This document shows, in pieces, positions 35,177 to 44,087 of a stretch of DNA of 64,000 nucleotides. The DNA lies in the NCBI RefSeq assembly GCF_030811455.1, contig NZ_JAUSQU010000001.1, forward strand, positions 3,534,001 to 3,598,000, given 5' to 3'. Source of the DNA: Streptosporangium lutulentum (GTDB taxonomy: Bacteria > Actinomycetota > Actinomycetes > Streptosporangiales > Streptosporangiaceae). A model generated the notes under the pieces. It worked only from the letters and a program-made list of their open reading frames with translations. It had not been told where the DNA came from and did not search any database. The translations under genes were made by a program, and so were the position numbers. How positions within the stretch are numbered: position 1 is the stretch's first letter; each line of letters starts with the position of its first letter.

Positions 35177-36187
35177 TCAGAGCCCGGAACGACGTCGCGG
35201 CCCCGGCGCGTCATGCCCGTTTCCCCCGCGCGTGCCCGCGCCGCCCTCCACCCGCGCGGTTCTCGAACCGGATCGGGGCACCGGCTCGGCTCGGCGGCCG
35301 AGCCTTTCCTCACAGGCGGCCGGCTCGCCGGCCGCGCCTCGGAGTATCCGAGCCGGCATGGCCCAGCCGGCCAGCAGGTTCACGGCCTCCTGCGAGGGGG
35401 AACCGGGTTCGGCGGTGTAGACGACCAGCAGCTGGTCAGGGTCGGCGGCCATCGTCAGCACCTCGTAGTCGAGTTCCAGGTCGCCGACCAGGGGATGGCG
35501 GAAGCGTTTCCTGCCGAAGGTGCTCTCGACGACGCGATGAGCGGCCCAGAAGCGGCGGAAGTCCTCGCTCTTCGTCCTCAGCTCATCCACCAGCTCGGCG
35601 GTGCGCCGGTCGTTCGGGTGGCGACCGGCGCTCAACCGCAGCATTCCCACGAGCTGGGAGGTCACGGCCGCCCAGTCGCGGTACAGCACCCGCGTGGACT
35701 CGTCCAGGAGCATCCAGCGCACCAGGTTGCGGTGCTTGCACGGCATGGCGTTGAAGTCGGCCATCAACGCCCGTCCGATGACGTTGCAGGCCAGCACGTC
35801 TATCCGGCGGTCCAGAACGTACGCGGGCTGCAGGGGGAGGGCGTCCATGAGTCGGTGCAGGCCCGTGCGGACGCCCTGCGGGGCCACCTGCCGGCGGACG
35901 CACGCGGGCCGCGGCCGGGCCAGGTTGAACAGGTGCGCCCGCTCGGCCGGGTCCAGCCGCAGCGCCACGGCCAGGGCGTCCAGCACGGCCTCGGACGGGG
36001 TGATGTTCCGCCCCTGTTCCAGACGGGTGTAGTAGTCAGCGCTCACCCCGGCCAGCCGCGCCAGCTCCTCACGACGCAGGCCGGGCACCCGCCGATACGG
36101 CATGGCCGCGGGCAGCCCGACCGATTCGGGCTTGATTCGAGCTCGCCGGTTACGCAAGAACTCCATGAGCTCAGCGTTTCGGGTCAT
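35177..36187 (-). CDS. XRE-family regulator with MmyB-like domain
   Basis: 336 residues. HTH at about 8-70 (RVPGLRREELARLAGVSADY, then YTRLEQGRNITPS). Residues 100-270 are the MmyB-like ligand-binding domain (AYVLDRRIDVLACN, HRVVESTFGRKRFRHPLVGD, LTMAADPDQLLVVYTAEPGS), and the last ~50 residues are a basic, disordered tail. The family usually controls a divergent short-chain dehydrogenase. That partner at 37617 is now separated by an IS630 element whose end abuts this start codon: no ribosome binding site remains upstream, so expression is probably reduced. Confidence 0.85.
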   Translation of the reverse strand: MTRNAELMEFLRNRRARIKPESVGLPAAMPYRRVPGLRREELARLAGVSADYYTRLEQGRNITPSEAVLDALAVALRLDPAERAHLFNLARPRPACVRRQVAPQGVRTGLHRLMDALPLQPAYVLDRRIDVLACNVIGRALMADFNAMPCKHRNLVRWMLLDESTRVLYRDWAAVTSQLVGMLRLSAGRHPNDRRTAELVDELRTKSEDFRRFWAAHRVVESTFGRKRFRHPLVGDLELDYEVLTMAADPDQLLVVYTAEPGSPSQEAVNLLAGWAMPARILRGAAGEPAACEERLGRRAEPVPRSGSRTARVEGGAGTRGGNGHDAPGPRRRSGL

Positions 36188-36189
36188 AG

Positions 36190-36224
36190 TGGCCCGTCAC
36201 GCAACCTTGGCCGGGTAACTGGTC
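36190..36224 (+). repeat. IS630-type terminal inverted repeat, left
   Basis: Begins TGGCCCGTCACGCAACCTTG. It matches the reverse complement of 37347-37381 at about 30 of 35 positions. The transposase stop codon (36197-36199) lies inside it. Confidence 0.85.
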
Positions 36225-37294
36225 CAGCTTCTGATGGGTGAGCTGGCGGCGAAGTTCGTCTTGGGCCGGGCTTGGGCGTTGCGCCAGCGCACATAGGCGC
36301 CGATCGCCGCGTTCTGCTCGGCATGGCTGCGGTGATCAGTGCCATTGAGGGCGTAGTAGCGCAAGGCGGCGAATTCGGACTCGATCCAGTTCAACCACGA
36401 GCCATAGGTCGGCAGGAACACCAGCTCGACATCGTTGGCAGCCGCCCAGGCGCGGACCTCGCGGTGCTTGTGCGGCGAGTAGTTATCCATGATCACATGC
36501 AGTTTTTCGCCAGGCCAGCGCGCCCGGAGCGTCTTGAGGAAGGACAAGAACTCCCGCCAGCGTTTGCGTTTGCGGATGCGGTAAAACAGCTTGCCGGTGG
36601 CCAGATCCAGGGCCGCGATCATCTGCATGACGCCGTCGTAGCGATGGTAGGTGGCCCGCAGCCGGGCCGGTGAACCCTGAGGTCGCCACCGTTTGCCCTT
36701 ACGCGGCAGCAGATTCAGCGGCCCGAGCTCATCGACGCAGATCACCCGCCCATCAGCGGGCGGGCTGTCATACAGCTTCAGCACGCGTCGCATCTTGGCG
36801 ATGAAGTGCGGGTCGGTGGATGCCTTCCACGTCGTGGTGGTCTGCCAGCTCACCCCGCCCTTGCGCAGGATCCGCCGCAGATGCTCGCGGCTGATCGCCG
36901 CCACCACCCCTCGGGCGATGAGGTGCTCGGCCAGCGTGCGCAGGCTCCAGGTCGACATGCCGGCGATGCCCCACTCAGCGGGGACCGTCTTGGCGATCAG
37001 GCAGATGCGCTCACGCACCCGCTCACTGATCGCCGGGGGACGGCCCCCGCTCCATTTTGGGTCCAGCGCGTCAAACCCCCGCTCGTTGAAGGCGTGGATG
37101 ACATCACGGACGTAGTCGTCACCGACCTGCATCAACGAGGTGATGTCCGGCACCGACTGGCCCTGGCCGGACATCATCACCACGATCGCCCGCCGCAACT
37201 TGATCGGATCCTTCGCGGTCCTCGTGATCCGCTGCAGTCTGCGGCCTTCCTCCATCGACAACGGCCGGACGAACACCTCTGGTCGGCGCGCCAT
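36197..37294 (-). CDS. IS630-family transposase
   Basis: 365 residues from ATG 37294 (GGGAGGTGG upstream). N-terminal HTH region (SMEEGRRLQRITRT; SVPDITSLMQVGDDYVRDV), then GGRPPAISERVRERICLI. The DDE catalytic triad is visible: first Asp in VICVDELGPL, second Asp in HVIMDNYSPH, Glu in GSWLNWIESEFAAL. No frameshift. A 21-codon piece of a related transposase survives at 26829-26908. Confidence 0.93.
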   Translation of the reverse strand: MARRPEVFVRPLSMEEGRRLQRITRTAKDPIKLRRAIVVMMSGQGQSVPDITSLMQVGDDYVRDVIHAFNERGFDALDPKWSGGRPPAISERVRERICLIAKTVPAEWGIAGMSTWSLRTLAEHLIARGVVAAISREHLRRILRKGGVSWQTTTTWKASTDPHFIAKMRRVLKLYDSPPADGRVICVDELGPLNLLPRKGKRWRPQGSPARLRATYHRYDGVMQMIAALDLATGKLFYRIRKRKRWREFLSFLKTLRARWPGEKLHVIMDNYSPHKHREVRAWAAANDVELVFLPTYGSWLNWIESEFAALRYYALNGTDHRSHAEQNAAIGAYVRWRNAQARPKTNFAASSPIRSWTSYPAKVA

Positions 37295-37346
37295 GACCAC
37301 CTCCCTATCTTGCGGAAGCAGCCAGCCTGACGGGTTCACCCCAGGA

Positions 37347-37381
37347 GATCAATTACCCGTCCAAGGTTCAGTGACGGGCCA
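37347..37381 (-). repeat. IS630-type terminal inverted repeat, right
   Basis: Reverse complement begins TGGCCCGTCACTGAACCTTG and pairs with 36190-36224. It is followed by A and the target TA. Confidence 0.85.
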
Positions 37382-37435
37382 ATAGCTCCATGGTGCTCCG
37401 CCGTTTCCCAGCCCGGTGCGACGGGGTGCTCCGTT

Positions 37436-37456
37436 CCTAGGTATTCGTCTCCTAGG
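37436..37456. promoter_or_regulatory. CCTAGG-N9-CCTAGG repeat upstream of the SDR remnant
   Basis: Two CCTAGG palindromes 15 nt apart centre to centre, about 160 nt upstream of the SDR start. Before the IS insertion they lay between the divergent XRE and SDR genes, so they may be the XRE binding site. Confidence 0.4.
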
Positions 37457-37616
37457 TCAAACTGGGCACCCGCACGGTCTCGGAAGACGTTCGGACCGGC
37501 GTTATTAGTGGAAGGACGGCCACAACGGCCGCCTCTCGTGAGACGGCGCGCAGCCCCGTGCGGATCGTGGCCGGCTCACCGAACCAGTCGGCGCTCATCC
37601 GATGGGGAGAAACATC

Positions 37617-38231
37617 GTGAAAACCTGGCTCATCGCCGGCTGCTCCACCGGCTTCGGCCGACATCTCGCCCAGGCCGTGCTGGCTCACGGCCACAGAGTC
37701 GTTGTGACCGCCCGCGACGTCGAACAGGTTGCCGACCTCGCGAGGGAAGGCGGCCGCCACGCACTGGCGATGAAACTCGACGTCACCGACCATGAGCAGG
37801 TGGTGTCCACGATCGGCCGGATCATGTCGGCCTTCGGAGGCATCGACGTGCTGGTCAACAACTCCGGCGTCGGCTGCTTCGCCGCGGCCGGGCGAAGCCC
37901 CGGCGATCAGATCCGCCGGGCGGGGCTCAGCGCCTTCGGGTTACCCGACGAGGTCCTCCTCGTCGAACCCAGCGAGCTTCACATCGGCAGGATCCTCTGT
38001 CCGCGGGCGGAGACCGCCTTGGCGGAGGAGCTCGGTCGCACGCCCACGGCCGGCACCCGGCGGGCGGCCGTCCGCGAGAGCGTGGGATCGGACGGCGACG
38101 ATCCCGAACACGCGGCCATGGCGATCATCAAGGCGGTCGACGCCGACCCCCCTCCGCCCCGGTTGTCGTTCGGCCACGACGCCTACGAGTTCACCCTTGT
38201 CAGGCTCGGCGAACTGCGCGGGAGACTCTGA
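37617..38231 (+). pseudogene. Short-chain dehydrogenase with deleted catalytic segment
   Basis: 204 residues from GTG 37617 (GGGGAGAAAC upstream). The N-terminal Rossmann half is intact: WLIAGCSTGFGRHLAQAVLA (nucleotide-binding Gly motif), MKLDVTD, and VLVNNSGVG. After about residue 90 the usual region with catalytic Ser, YxxxK and neighbours is missing; sequence resumes in EVLLVEPSELHIGRI and the C-terminal ADPPPPRLSFGHDAYEF typical of ~280-residue relatives. About 80-90 residues are lost in frame. It may bind NADP but cannot be a normal oxidoreductase. Likely former target of the XRE regulator. Confidence 0.75.
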
Positions 38232-38297
38232 CCCCTGAAGGCGGAGGATCCCGCTCGAAGATCGGAGAGTCCGCCTTCGGACGCCCGGTCAAAACAA

Positions 38298-38309
38298 AAT
38301 TCTAGAATT
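38298..38309. promoter_or_regulatory. AATTCTAGAATT palindrome upstream of TetR/MFS
   Basis: Perfect 12-bp palindrome in an AT-rich patch, 51 nt before the TetR ATG. Likely autoregulatory operator of that TetR. Core TTCTAGAA is related to the palindromes at 34586 and 41523. Confidence 0.6.
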
Positions 38310-38360
38310 ATTGCCTTTACTCTTGAGGACGACCGTGACGACACCTCCGGAGAGGACCCG

Positions 38361-39029
38361 ATGACACGCAAGCCTGGTGCCTGGGAGTGGAGCCGCACGG
38401 CGCAGACCCGTAAGAGCATGCTTCAGGCCGCGCGGGAGGTCTTCACCGAACGCGGCTTCGCCGAGGCCGGCGTGGCCGATGTCGTCGAACGCGCGGGGCT
38501 GAGCGTCGGCAGCCTCTACCACCACTTCGGGGGCAAGACCGAGCTGTTCCTCGCGCTGTGGGAGAACCACCAGACCGAGCACGAGGAGAACGCGGCCGGG
38601 GCGGTGGCGAAGGCCCGCCAGTCGGGTGTCCACGATCCCCTCGAACTGTTCGTCTCCGGCGCCCGAGCCTTCCTTGAGGGCTCCTGGGAGCGCCGGGACC
38701 TGGCCCGGTTGTTCATGGACGGCGACGTGCCACCGGGATTCGAGCTGATGCGCCGTACCCGGGGCCGCACGTGGGTCCGGCAGAACGCGGTCCTGCTGGG
38801 GGCGGGCAGCGCCCCCCTCGACCGCCTGACCGTCGCCGTCCTGACAACGATCATCGGCGAGGCGGGCCGGGAGGTCGCCACCTCCGACAGCCGGGAGGAC
38901 GCCGAACAGATCACCGAGGCCGCGATCGAGCTCATCCGCCGCCTGGACCCGCTCCGCGACCTCCCTCACCCGGACCCGCAGGACCAGGGGCACCGGCAGG
39001 AACGGACCGGCGAACCCGGGCCACGGTGA
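38361..39029 (+). CDS. TetR-family regulator
   Basis: 222 residues, ATG 38361 with GGAGAGGAC upstream. HTH about 18-65 (REVFTERGFAEAGVADVVER, recognition helix SVGSLYHHFGGKTELF). The C-terminal domain includes WERRDLARLFMDGDVPPGFE and a Gly-rich QNAVLLGAGSAPLDR, then a disordered Arg/Pro/Gln tail. The stop overlaps the start of the MFS gene by 4 nt (GTGA), so it is co-transcribed and translationally coupled; it probably represses both. Confidence 0.88.
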   Translation: MTRKPGAWEWSRTAQTRKSMLQAAREVFTERGFAEAGVADVVERAGLSVGSLYHHFGGKTELFLALWENHQTEHEENAAGAVAKARQSGVHDPLELFVSGARAFLEGSWERRDLARLFMDGDVPPGFELMRRTRGRTWVRQNAVLLGAGSAPLDRLTVAVLTTIIGEAGREVATSDSREDAEQITEAAIELIRRLDPLRDLPHPDPQDQGHRQERTGEPGPR

Positions 39030-40555
39030 TCCGCCGCCGAGCGGCCGGGGCGGAGCACGCGAGCTCGCGGTCGATCGCGCGGAACGCGGCCCCCCAGGAG
39101 ACCGGGTCCAAGAAGGCCGGGTCCAAGAAGGCCGGGCTCAAGGAGGAGGGCGACCCGTTCTCGTGGCGGTTCACCGCACCGCTGCTCATGGGCTCCGCCC
39201 TCAACCCGATCAACAGTTCCCTGATCGCCACCGCCCTCACGCCGATCGCCCACGCCATGGGCGTCTCGGTCGGCAATACCGCCGTGCTGGTGGCCGCCCT
39301 CTACCTGGCCAGCGCGATCGCCCAGCCGACCGCCGGCAAGCTGGCCGAGGAGTTCGGTCCCCGCCGGATCTTCCTGGCCGGCGCCTTCTTCGTGCTCGCC
39401 GGCGGCGTCCTGGGTGCCCTGGGCCAGAATCTGACAATGCTGCTGGTGTCACGTGTGTTGATCGGCATCGGCACCTCGGCCGGTTATCCGACGGCCATGC
39501 TGCTGATCCGGCGTCGCGCGGCGGCGGCCGGGATGCGTGAGCCGCCCGGCGGAGTGCTGGGTGCGCTGTCGATCACCGGACAGGCGACCATCGCACTCGG
39601 CCTGCCCCTCGGCGGCCTGCTCGTCGGCGCGGCCGGATGGCGCTGGACCTTCCTGATCAACATCCCGTTCGCGCTCGCCGCCCTGGCGATGACACTCGCC
39701 TGGATCCCCCGCGACGTCCCCTCCACGCGGTCGCGGAGCCTGCGCGAACTGAGCGCCCGCATCGACATCGCGGGCATCGCCGGCTTCGGCGGGGCCATGA
39801 CCTCGCTGCTGGTGTTCCTGATGTCGCTGCCCGAGGCGAACTGGATCGCCCTCGCCCTGGCGATCGTCCTGGCCACCGCGCTGACCGTCTGGGAACTCCG
39901 GGCCTCCAGCCCCTTCCTCGACGTACGGCTCCTCGCCTCGAACCTGGCGCTGACCCGCACCTACCTGCGCAGCGGGCTGACTCTGCTGGGCGTGTACACC
40001 GTGCTGTACGGCGTCACCCAGTGGCTTGAGGCCGGCCGAGGGTTCTCCTCCGAGCTTGTCGGCCTGCTGGTCCTGCCGATGACCGGACTGGGCGTGCTCG
40101 TGTCCCAGGCCGTCGCCCGCCGTGACCTGACACGCGGGGCACTCATCGCCGCCGCCGTCTCCTCCCTGGCCGGCTCGATCGGGATGCTGTTCCTGGACGC
40201 GACGGCGCCGGTCATCGCCATCGTCTGTGTGACCATGCTCTTCGGGGTCGCCCTCGGCACCACGTCCATCGGCAACCAGACCGCCCTCTACACCCAGGCC
40301 CCGGCCGAGCGGATCGGCACCGCCTCCGGGTTGTTCCGCACCTTCGGCTACATCGGTTCCATCGCCTCCTCCACGATCACCGGTATCGCCTTCAAGAACG
40401 ACGTCACGGACGGCGGGCTGCACACCATCGCCCTCATCCTCATCGCCGTCAGCGCTCTCATCCTCGTGATGACCCTCGCCGACCGCGCGCTGAGAAACCC
40501 CGCCGCGGCCCGCTCCGGACGGGCTGAACGGCGTCGGCGGGGCCGAACCGGATGA
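39026..40555 (+). CDS. MFS transporter (DHA2-like)
   Basis: 509 residues from GTG 39026. A hydrophilic N-terminus (about 1-45) contains tandem GSKKAGSKKAGLK repeats, encoded by a direct repeat of ggccgggtccaagaa-type units. Then come about 14 membrane helices with motif A-like GKLAEEFGPRRIFLAG and motif C-like GLPLGGLLVGAAGWRWTFLI, as in DHA2 efflux pumps. Substrate unknown. Coupled to the TetR gene. Basic tail at the C-terminus. Confidence 0.88.
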   Translation: MIRRRAAGAEHASSRSIARNAAPQETGSKKAGSKKAGLKEEGDPFSWRFTAPLLMGSALNPINSSLIATALTPIAHAMGVSVGNTAVLVAALYLASAIAQPTAGKLAEEFGPRRIFLAGAFFVLAGGVLGALGQNLTMLLVSRVLIGIGTSAGYPTAMLLIRRRAAAAGMREPPGGVLGALSITGQATIALGLPLGGLLVGAAGWRWTFLINIPFALAALAMTLAWIPRDVPSTRSRSLRELSARIDIAGIAGFGGAMTSLLVFLMSLPEANWIALALAIVLATALTVWELRASSPFLDVRLLASNLALTRTYLRSGLTLLGVYTVLYGVTQWLEAGRGFSSELVGLLVLPMTGLGVLVSQAVARRDLTRGALIAAAVSSLAGSIGMLFLDATAPVIAIVCVTMLFGVALGTTSIGNQTALYTQAPAERIGTASGLFRTFGYIGSIASSTITGIAFKNDVTDGGLHTIALILIAVSALILVMTLADRALRNPAAARSGRAERRRRGRTG

Positions 40556-40585
40556 CCCCGCCGGCGCTCGCCGTCGTGGACGGCC

Positions 40586-41509
40586 TCAGGTGGCCGACGA
40601 CGGCCTCCTGCCGTTCTGCAGCGCGTTGGGCGCCGCCTTCCCGACCAGGCCGGGAATCACCTGGCCGAGCTCGGCGGGATCCCAGCGAGATCCCTTGTCG
40701 ACCTCCGGCCCCGCCTGCCAGCCCTCGGCCACGCTGATCACGCCGCCTCTGACGTTGAAGACCCTGCCGGTGATCTCCCTGGCCTCCTCGCTGGCCAGCC
40801 AGACGGCCAGCGGGGCCACGTTGTCGGCCTGAAAGGCGTTGAAGTCGGTGGCGACGGGCCTGGGCCTTCCGGACATGAGGTTCTCGGTCATCCGGGTGAG
40901 GGCGGTGGGGGCGAGCGCGTTGACGGTCACGCCGTACCTGGCCAGCTCCTGGGAGGCGATGACGGTGAGCGAGGCGATGCCCGCCTTGGCCGCGCCGTAG
41001 TTGCCCTGGCCGGGATTGCCGTAGATGCCCGAGGAGGAGGTGGTGTTGATGATGCGCGCGTCGACGTCCGCCCCGCTCTTGAACCGTTCGCGCCAGTAGG
41101 CGGCGGCGTGCCGCATCGGGGCGAAGGTGCCGCGCAGGTGGACCCGGATCACCGCGTCCCACTCGTCGATCGTCATGTTCACCAGCATCCGGTCGCGCAG
41201 GATGCCGGCGTTGTTGACCAGGACGTCCAGCTCGCCGTAGTGGTCGATCGCCGCCTGGACGAGCCGTCCGGCGCCGTCGAAGTCGGAGACGTCCTCGCCG
41301 TTGGCGATGGCCTCTCCGCCCATCGCCCGGATCTCGTCGACGACCTCTCCCGCCGGTCCCTCCGACGAGCCGGTGCCGTCCACCTTCGCGCCGAGGTCGT
41401 TGACGACGACCCTGGCGCCCTGGCGTGCGAACTCCAGGGCGTGACCGCGCCCGATGCCCCGGGCCGCCCCGGTGACGATGACCACCCGCCCCGACACGAT
41501 GCCGCTCAT
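40586..41509 (-). CDS. Short-chain dehydrogenase, 3-hydroxyacyl-CoA type
   Basis: 307 residues from ATG 41509 (GGGAGG 6 nt upstream). Complete SDR: GAARGIGRG nucleotide motif, NNAG, catalytic Ser in INTTSSSGIYG, and YGAAK (Tyr, Lys). The insert VVVNDLGAKVDGTGSSEG is typical of the dehydrogenase domain of MFE-2 and of related bacterial beta-oxidation or steroid enzymes. Likely oxidises 3-hydroxyacyl-CoA with NAD. A perfect TTTAGAA/TTCTAAA operator lies 13 nt upstream of the start. Confidence 0.88.
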   Translation of the reverse strand: MSGIVSGRVVIVTGAARGIGRGHALEFARQGARVVVNDLGAKVDGTGSSEGPAGEVVDEIRAMGGEAIANGEDVSDFDGAGRLVQAAIDHYGELDVLVNNAGILRDRMLVNMTIDEWDAVIRVHLRGTFAPMRHAAAYWRERFKSGADVDARIINTTSSSGIYGNPGQGNYGAAKAGIASLTVIASQELARYGVTVNALAPTALTRMTENLMSGRPRPVATDFNAFQADNVAPLAVWLASEEAREITGRVFNVRGGVISVAEGWQAGPEVDKGSRWDPAELGQVIPGLVGKAAPNALQNGRRPSSAT

Positions 41510-41522
41510 GCAACCTCCCAAT

Positions 41523-41541
41523 TTTAGAATAAAGTTCTAAA
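41523..41541. promoter_or_regulatory. TTTAGAA-N5-TTCTAAA operator of the SDR gene
   Basis: Perfect 7-bp arms with 5-bp spacer, 13 nt before the ATG. Shares the TAGAA/TTCTA core with the elements at 34586 and 38298. Length and symmetry suit TetR regulators of acyl-CoA or steroid catabolism. Confidence 0.6.
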
Positions 41542-41618
41542 CAGGAGCGTGTCGAAGATCTAGGCCGATGTCAACGCCCCTCCGGAGACACCGGCCGGGC
41601 GATGGACACGACCGGTCC

Positions 41619-42128
41619 TCATGGCCCGACGCGCCCGCCCAGAGGGATAACAGTGATCAGGCGCCGCCGCCGAGGACGGCGGCGGCCCCACACATACGCG
41701 GGTACGCCCTCCATCGCCGTCAGCAACTCCAGTAGCGCGGGCCGCACCCACTGGCGCTGCGGCGCGGGCCGCCGCCTGTGCTGCTTCGGCTTGGCGAGGT
41801 GTAGCAGGTGGGCGTGCTCCGCGTCGGAGAGCTCGAGCGCACCGGAGATCGCGTCCAGCGCCTCGACCGAGACGTTGCGGCCGTTGCCCTGCTCAAGGCG
41901 CGTGTAATACGCCATGGAGACCCCGGCGAGCCGTGCCAGCTCCTCCAGCCTCAGACCCGGCACCCGGCGCCGCCGGCCGTACTCGGCGAGCCCCACGTCG
42001 GCCGGCTTCAGCCGGGCCCTGCGGGTGCGCAGGAACTCGCTCAGCTCCGTGCGCGGGTCGAGGTGCCGCTCATGGCCGGGGCCCGACACGGCTGCCTGGC
42101 CGGTGCGGAGGTCGGGGTGGATGGCCAT
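41619..42128 (-). pseudogene. C-terminally truncated XRE-family regulator
   Basis: 169 residues from ATG 42128. HTH region intact (RVPGLRLEELARLAGVSMAY, then YTRLEQGNGRNVSVEALDAI). The MmyB-like domain begins (LLELLTAMEGVPAYVWGRR) but ends at once in an Arg-rich stretch; relatives, including the gene at 35177, continue for about 150 residues more. Truncation by deletion downstream is the simplest reading. It might still bind DNA. Confidence 0.7.
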
Positions 42129-42447
42129 GCCCCCAATATGCGCCGGGTGGGCCCGGTCGGGGCCCGCCAGCCTGTCCCTGCCGGTGGTAGTCCGCCGGGC
42201 GTAGGCAGAGGGGGTGTCTGGGTAACGCCGCACGACCGGAGCAACCTGAATGCCACCCGGGGAAAACGCCCGGGGCCATCCGACCGAGATGCCCTTGCAC
42301 GACGTTGCGCGCGCCTACCAGGCCATGGACACCCGTCAAGCAGTCAAAGTCGCCGTCCGTCCGTAAGTCCCACGGCAGGGGACGACGACAGGCCGATTTG
42401 CGTCAGATCAACTTGACGTCAGATCAACTTGACGCGATGCTGGGATC
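42129..42447. other. Intergenic region upstream of the epoxide hydrolase pair
   Basis: 319 nt between divergent genes. No convincing gene. The end near 42448 carries the tandem 16-bp repeat described separately; the rest shows nothing I recognise. Confidence 0.3.
42402..42433. repeat. Tandem 16-bp repeat, possible operator
   Basis: GTCAGATCAACTTGAC occurs twice with no gap. Each copy contains the palindrome TCAACTTGA. The second copy ends 14 nt before the ATG of the 146-residue protein. TCAA/TTGA half-sites suit a MarR- or HxlR-type regulator, none of which is adjacent. Confidence 0.6.
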
Positions 42448-42888
42448 ATGTCCACTCCAGACGACCTCGAGGGCCGGTTCACGCTGCTGACCGCCGTCGC
42501 CCGCTACGACCGACTGCGCACCCGCGATGCTCTGGCCTCAGCGTTCGATGATGACGACGACCCCCGGTTCACACCCACCGATCCCGGCACGGCGCCCCTG
42601 GCGCGCGACGAGGCGCTGGAACTCCTCGCGCTGGGCGAGGTGATCGCACGGAAGGCGGGCTACGGACGTCAGCTCTCCGTGCGATCCGCCCGGAGAGCCG
42701 GCGCTTCGTGGTCGCAGATCGGTGCGGCCCTGGGGACCAGCAAGCAAGCCGCGTGGGAGACGCACGGCCGGTGGATCGACGACCAGGCCGAGCAGCACCG
42801 GCGCAGTGGCTACGAGGGCTTGGACGAGAACGATGTGGCGACCGCACGCGCGGTCGCCGGCGAGCCCGAAAGCGAGGAGGCGGAATGA
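42448..42888 (+). CDS. Small HTH protein coupled to epoxide hydrolase
   Basis: 146 residues. Acidic N-terminal part, then a helix-turn-helix-like segment [20 protein letters not shown] followed by [17 protein letters not shown], a sigma-70 region 4-like pattern found in small actinobacterial proteins of unknown function. C-terminus acidic. The stop overlaps the next start by 4 nt, so it is made together with the epoxide hydrolase and may regulate it through the tandem repeat upstream. Confidence 0.75.
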   Translation: MSTPDDLEGRFTLLTAVARYDRLRTRDALASAFDDDDDPRFTPTDPGTAPLARDEALELLALGEVIARKAGYGRQLSVRSARRAGASWSQIGAALGTSKQAAWETHGRWIDDQAEQHRRSGYEGLDENDVATARAVAGEPESEEAE

Positions 42889-44048
42889 GTGAGCGTGGGG
42901 AGACCATCATCCGCCCTTTCACCCTCGACATCCCGCAGGCGGACCTGGACGACTTGGCCGGCCGCCTGGCCGCGACCAGGTGGCCGGACGAGACAGCCGG
43001 CGCCGGCTGGTCCCGCGGAGTGCCGCTGGCCTACCTCAAAGAGCTGGCCGAGTACTGGCGCACCGTCTACGACTGGCGGGAACACGAGGCGGACCTCAAC
43101 CGGATCCCCCAGTTCACGACCACGATCGACAACACCAACGTCCACTTCCTGCACATCCGCTCCGCCGAACCCGATGCGCTGCCGCTGCTGGTCACCCACG
43201 GATGGCCCGGATCCATCATCGAGTTCCTCGACGTCATCGGGCCGCTGACCGACCCCCGCGCTCACGGTGGTGACCCCGCCGACGCCTTCCACCTGGTGAT
43301 CCCCTCCATCCCCGGTTACGGACTGTCCGGGCCGACCCGCGAAGACGGCTGGGATGTGCGCCGCGTCGCCGGGGCCTGGGCCGAGCTGATGCGACGCCTG
43401 GGCTACCACCGCTACGGCGCGCAAGGCGGCGACTGGGGACACGCGATCACCCGGGAACTCGGCGTCATCGATGCCGGCCACGTCATAGGAATCCATCTCA
43501 ACACCCTGTTGACGCTGCCTCCCAGCGACCCGGCCGAGGCGGCCGAGCTCACCGAGGACGACAAAGCGCGGCTTGAACGGATGATCAGCGCGGAACCCGA
43601 GATGTCGGGCTACGCGAAGATCCAGGGCACCCGGCCGCAAACACTGGCCTACGCGCTCACCGACTCCCCGGTCGGACAGCTTGCCTGGATCGTCGAGAAG
43701 TTCAAAGAGTGGACCGACTCCACCGACATGCCCGAGGACGCGGTCTCCCGTGACCGGCTCCTGACCAACGTGATGCTCTACTGGCTCACCGCCACCGCGG
43801 GCTCATCGGCCCGCCACTACTGGGAAGCCTTCCATCCCTCCCACCCTCCGCGCACCGAGCCGCCGGCGACGCCCACCGGAGTGGCGGTCTTCGCCGCGGA
43901 CCTGGCCCGCCCCGTCCGGCGGCTCGCCGAACGAGACAACACCATCGTCCATTGGTCCGAATTCGACCGAGGCGGCCACTTCGCCGCCATGGAAGAACCG
44001 GACCTGTTCACTCACGACGTCCGCGCGTTCTTCCGCCGACTCCGCTGA
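42885..44048 (+). CDS. Epoxide hydrolase (alpha/beta hydrolase, EphA-like)
   Basis: 387 residues. N-terminal epoxide hydrolase domain ([25 protein letters not shown]-type ATRWPDE) as in juvenile-hormone/microsomal-type enzymes. Core: HGWPGS oxyanion region, nucleophile Asp in [14 protein letters not shown] (about D184), cap-domain Tyr residues, and the catalytic His in [13 protein letters not shown]. Opens epoxides to vicinal diols. ATG 42885 has GAGGAGGCGG upstream and overlaps the preceding stop. Confidence 0.9.
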   Translation: MSERGETIIRPFTLDIPQADLDDLAGRLAATRWPDETAGAGWSRGVPLAYLKELAEYWRTVYDWREHEADLNRIPQFTTTIDNTNVHFLHIRSAEPDALPLLVTHGWPGSIIEFLDVIGPLTDPRAHGGDPADAFHLVIPSIPGYGLSGPTREDGWDVRRVAGAWAELMRRLGYHRYGAQGGDWGHAITRELGVIDAGHVIGIHLNTLLTLPPSDPAEAAELTEDDKARLERMISAEPEMSGYAKIQGTRPQTLAYALTDSPVGQLAWIVEKFKEWTDSTDMPEDAVSRDRLLTNVMLYWLTATAGSSARHYWEAFHPSHPPRTEPPATPTGVAVFAADLARPVRRLAERDNTIVHWSEFDRGGHFAAMEEPDLFTHDVRAFFRRLR

Positions 44049-44087
44049 CGGGCCTCCGGAGGGCCGGACGGGCGCGTTCGGCGGATC

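Larger units (their letters stand above)
36189..37382 (-). mobile_element. IS630-type insertion sequence, complete
   Basis: A 1,194-bp element with one transposase gene. The ends are imperfect 35-bp inverted repeats at 36190-36224 and 37347-37381 (30 of 35 match; both begin TGGCCCGTCAC). It is flanked by TA dinucleotides at 36187-36188 and 37383-37384, the target duplication expected of the IS630-Tc1-mariner group. Inserted directly before the XRE start codon. The transposase frame is intact, so the element looks recent and possibly still mobile. Confidence 0.88.

Noticed and set aside
39105-39140. Short tandem DNA repeat as a mobile or regulatory element
   Set aside because: It encodes the in-frame SKKAG repeats of the MFS protein's N-terminus, so it is simply coding.
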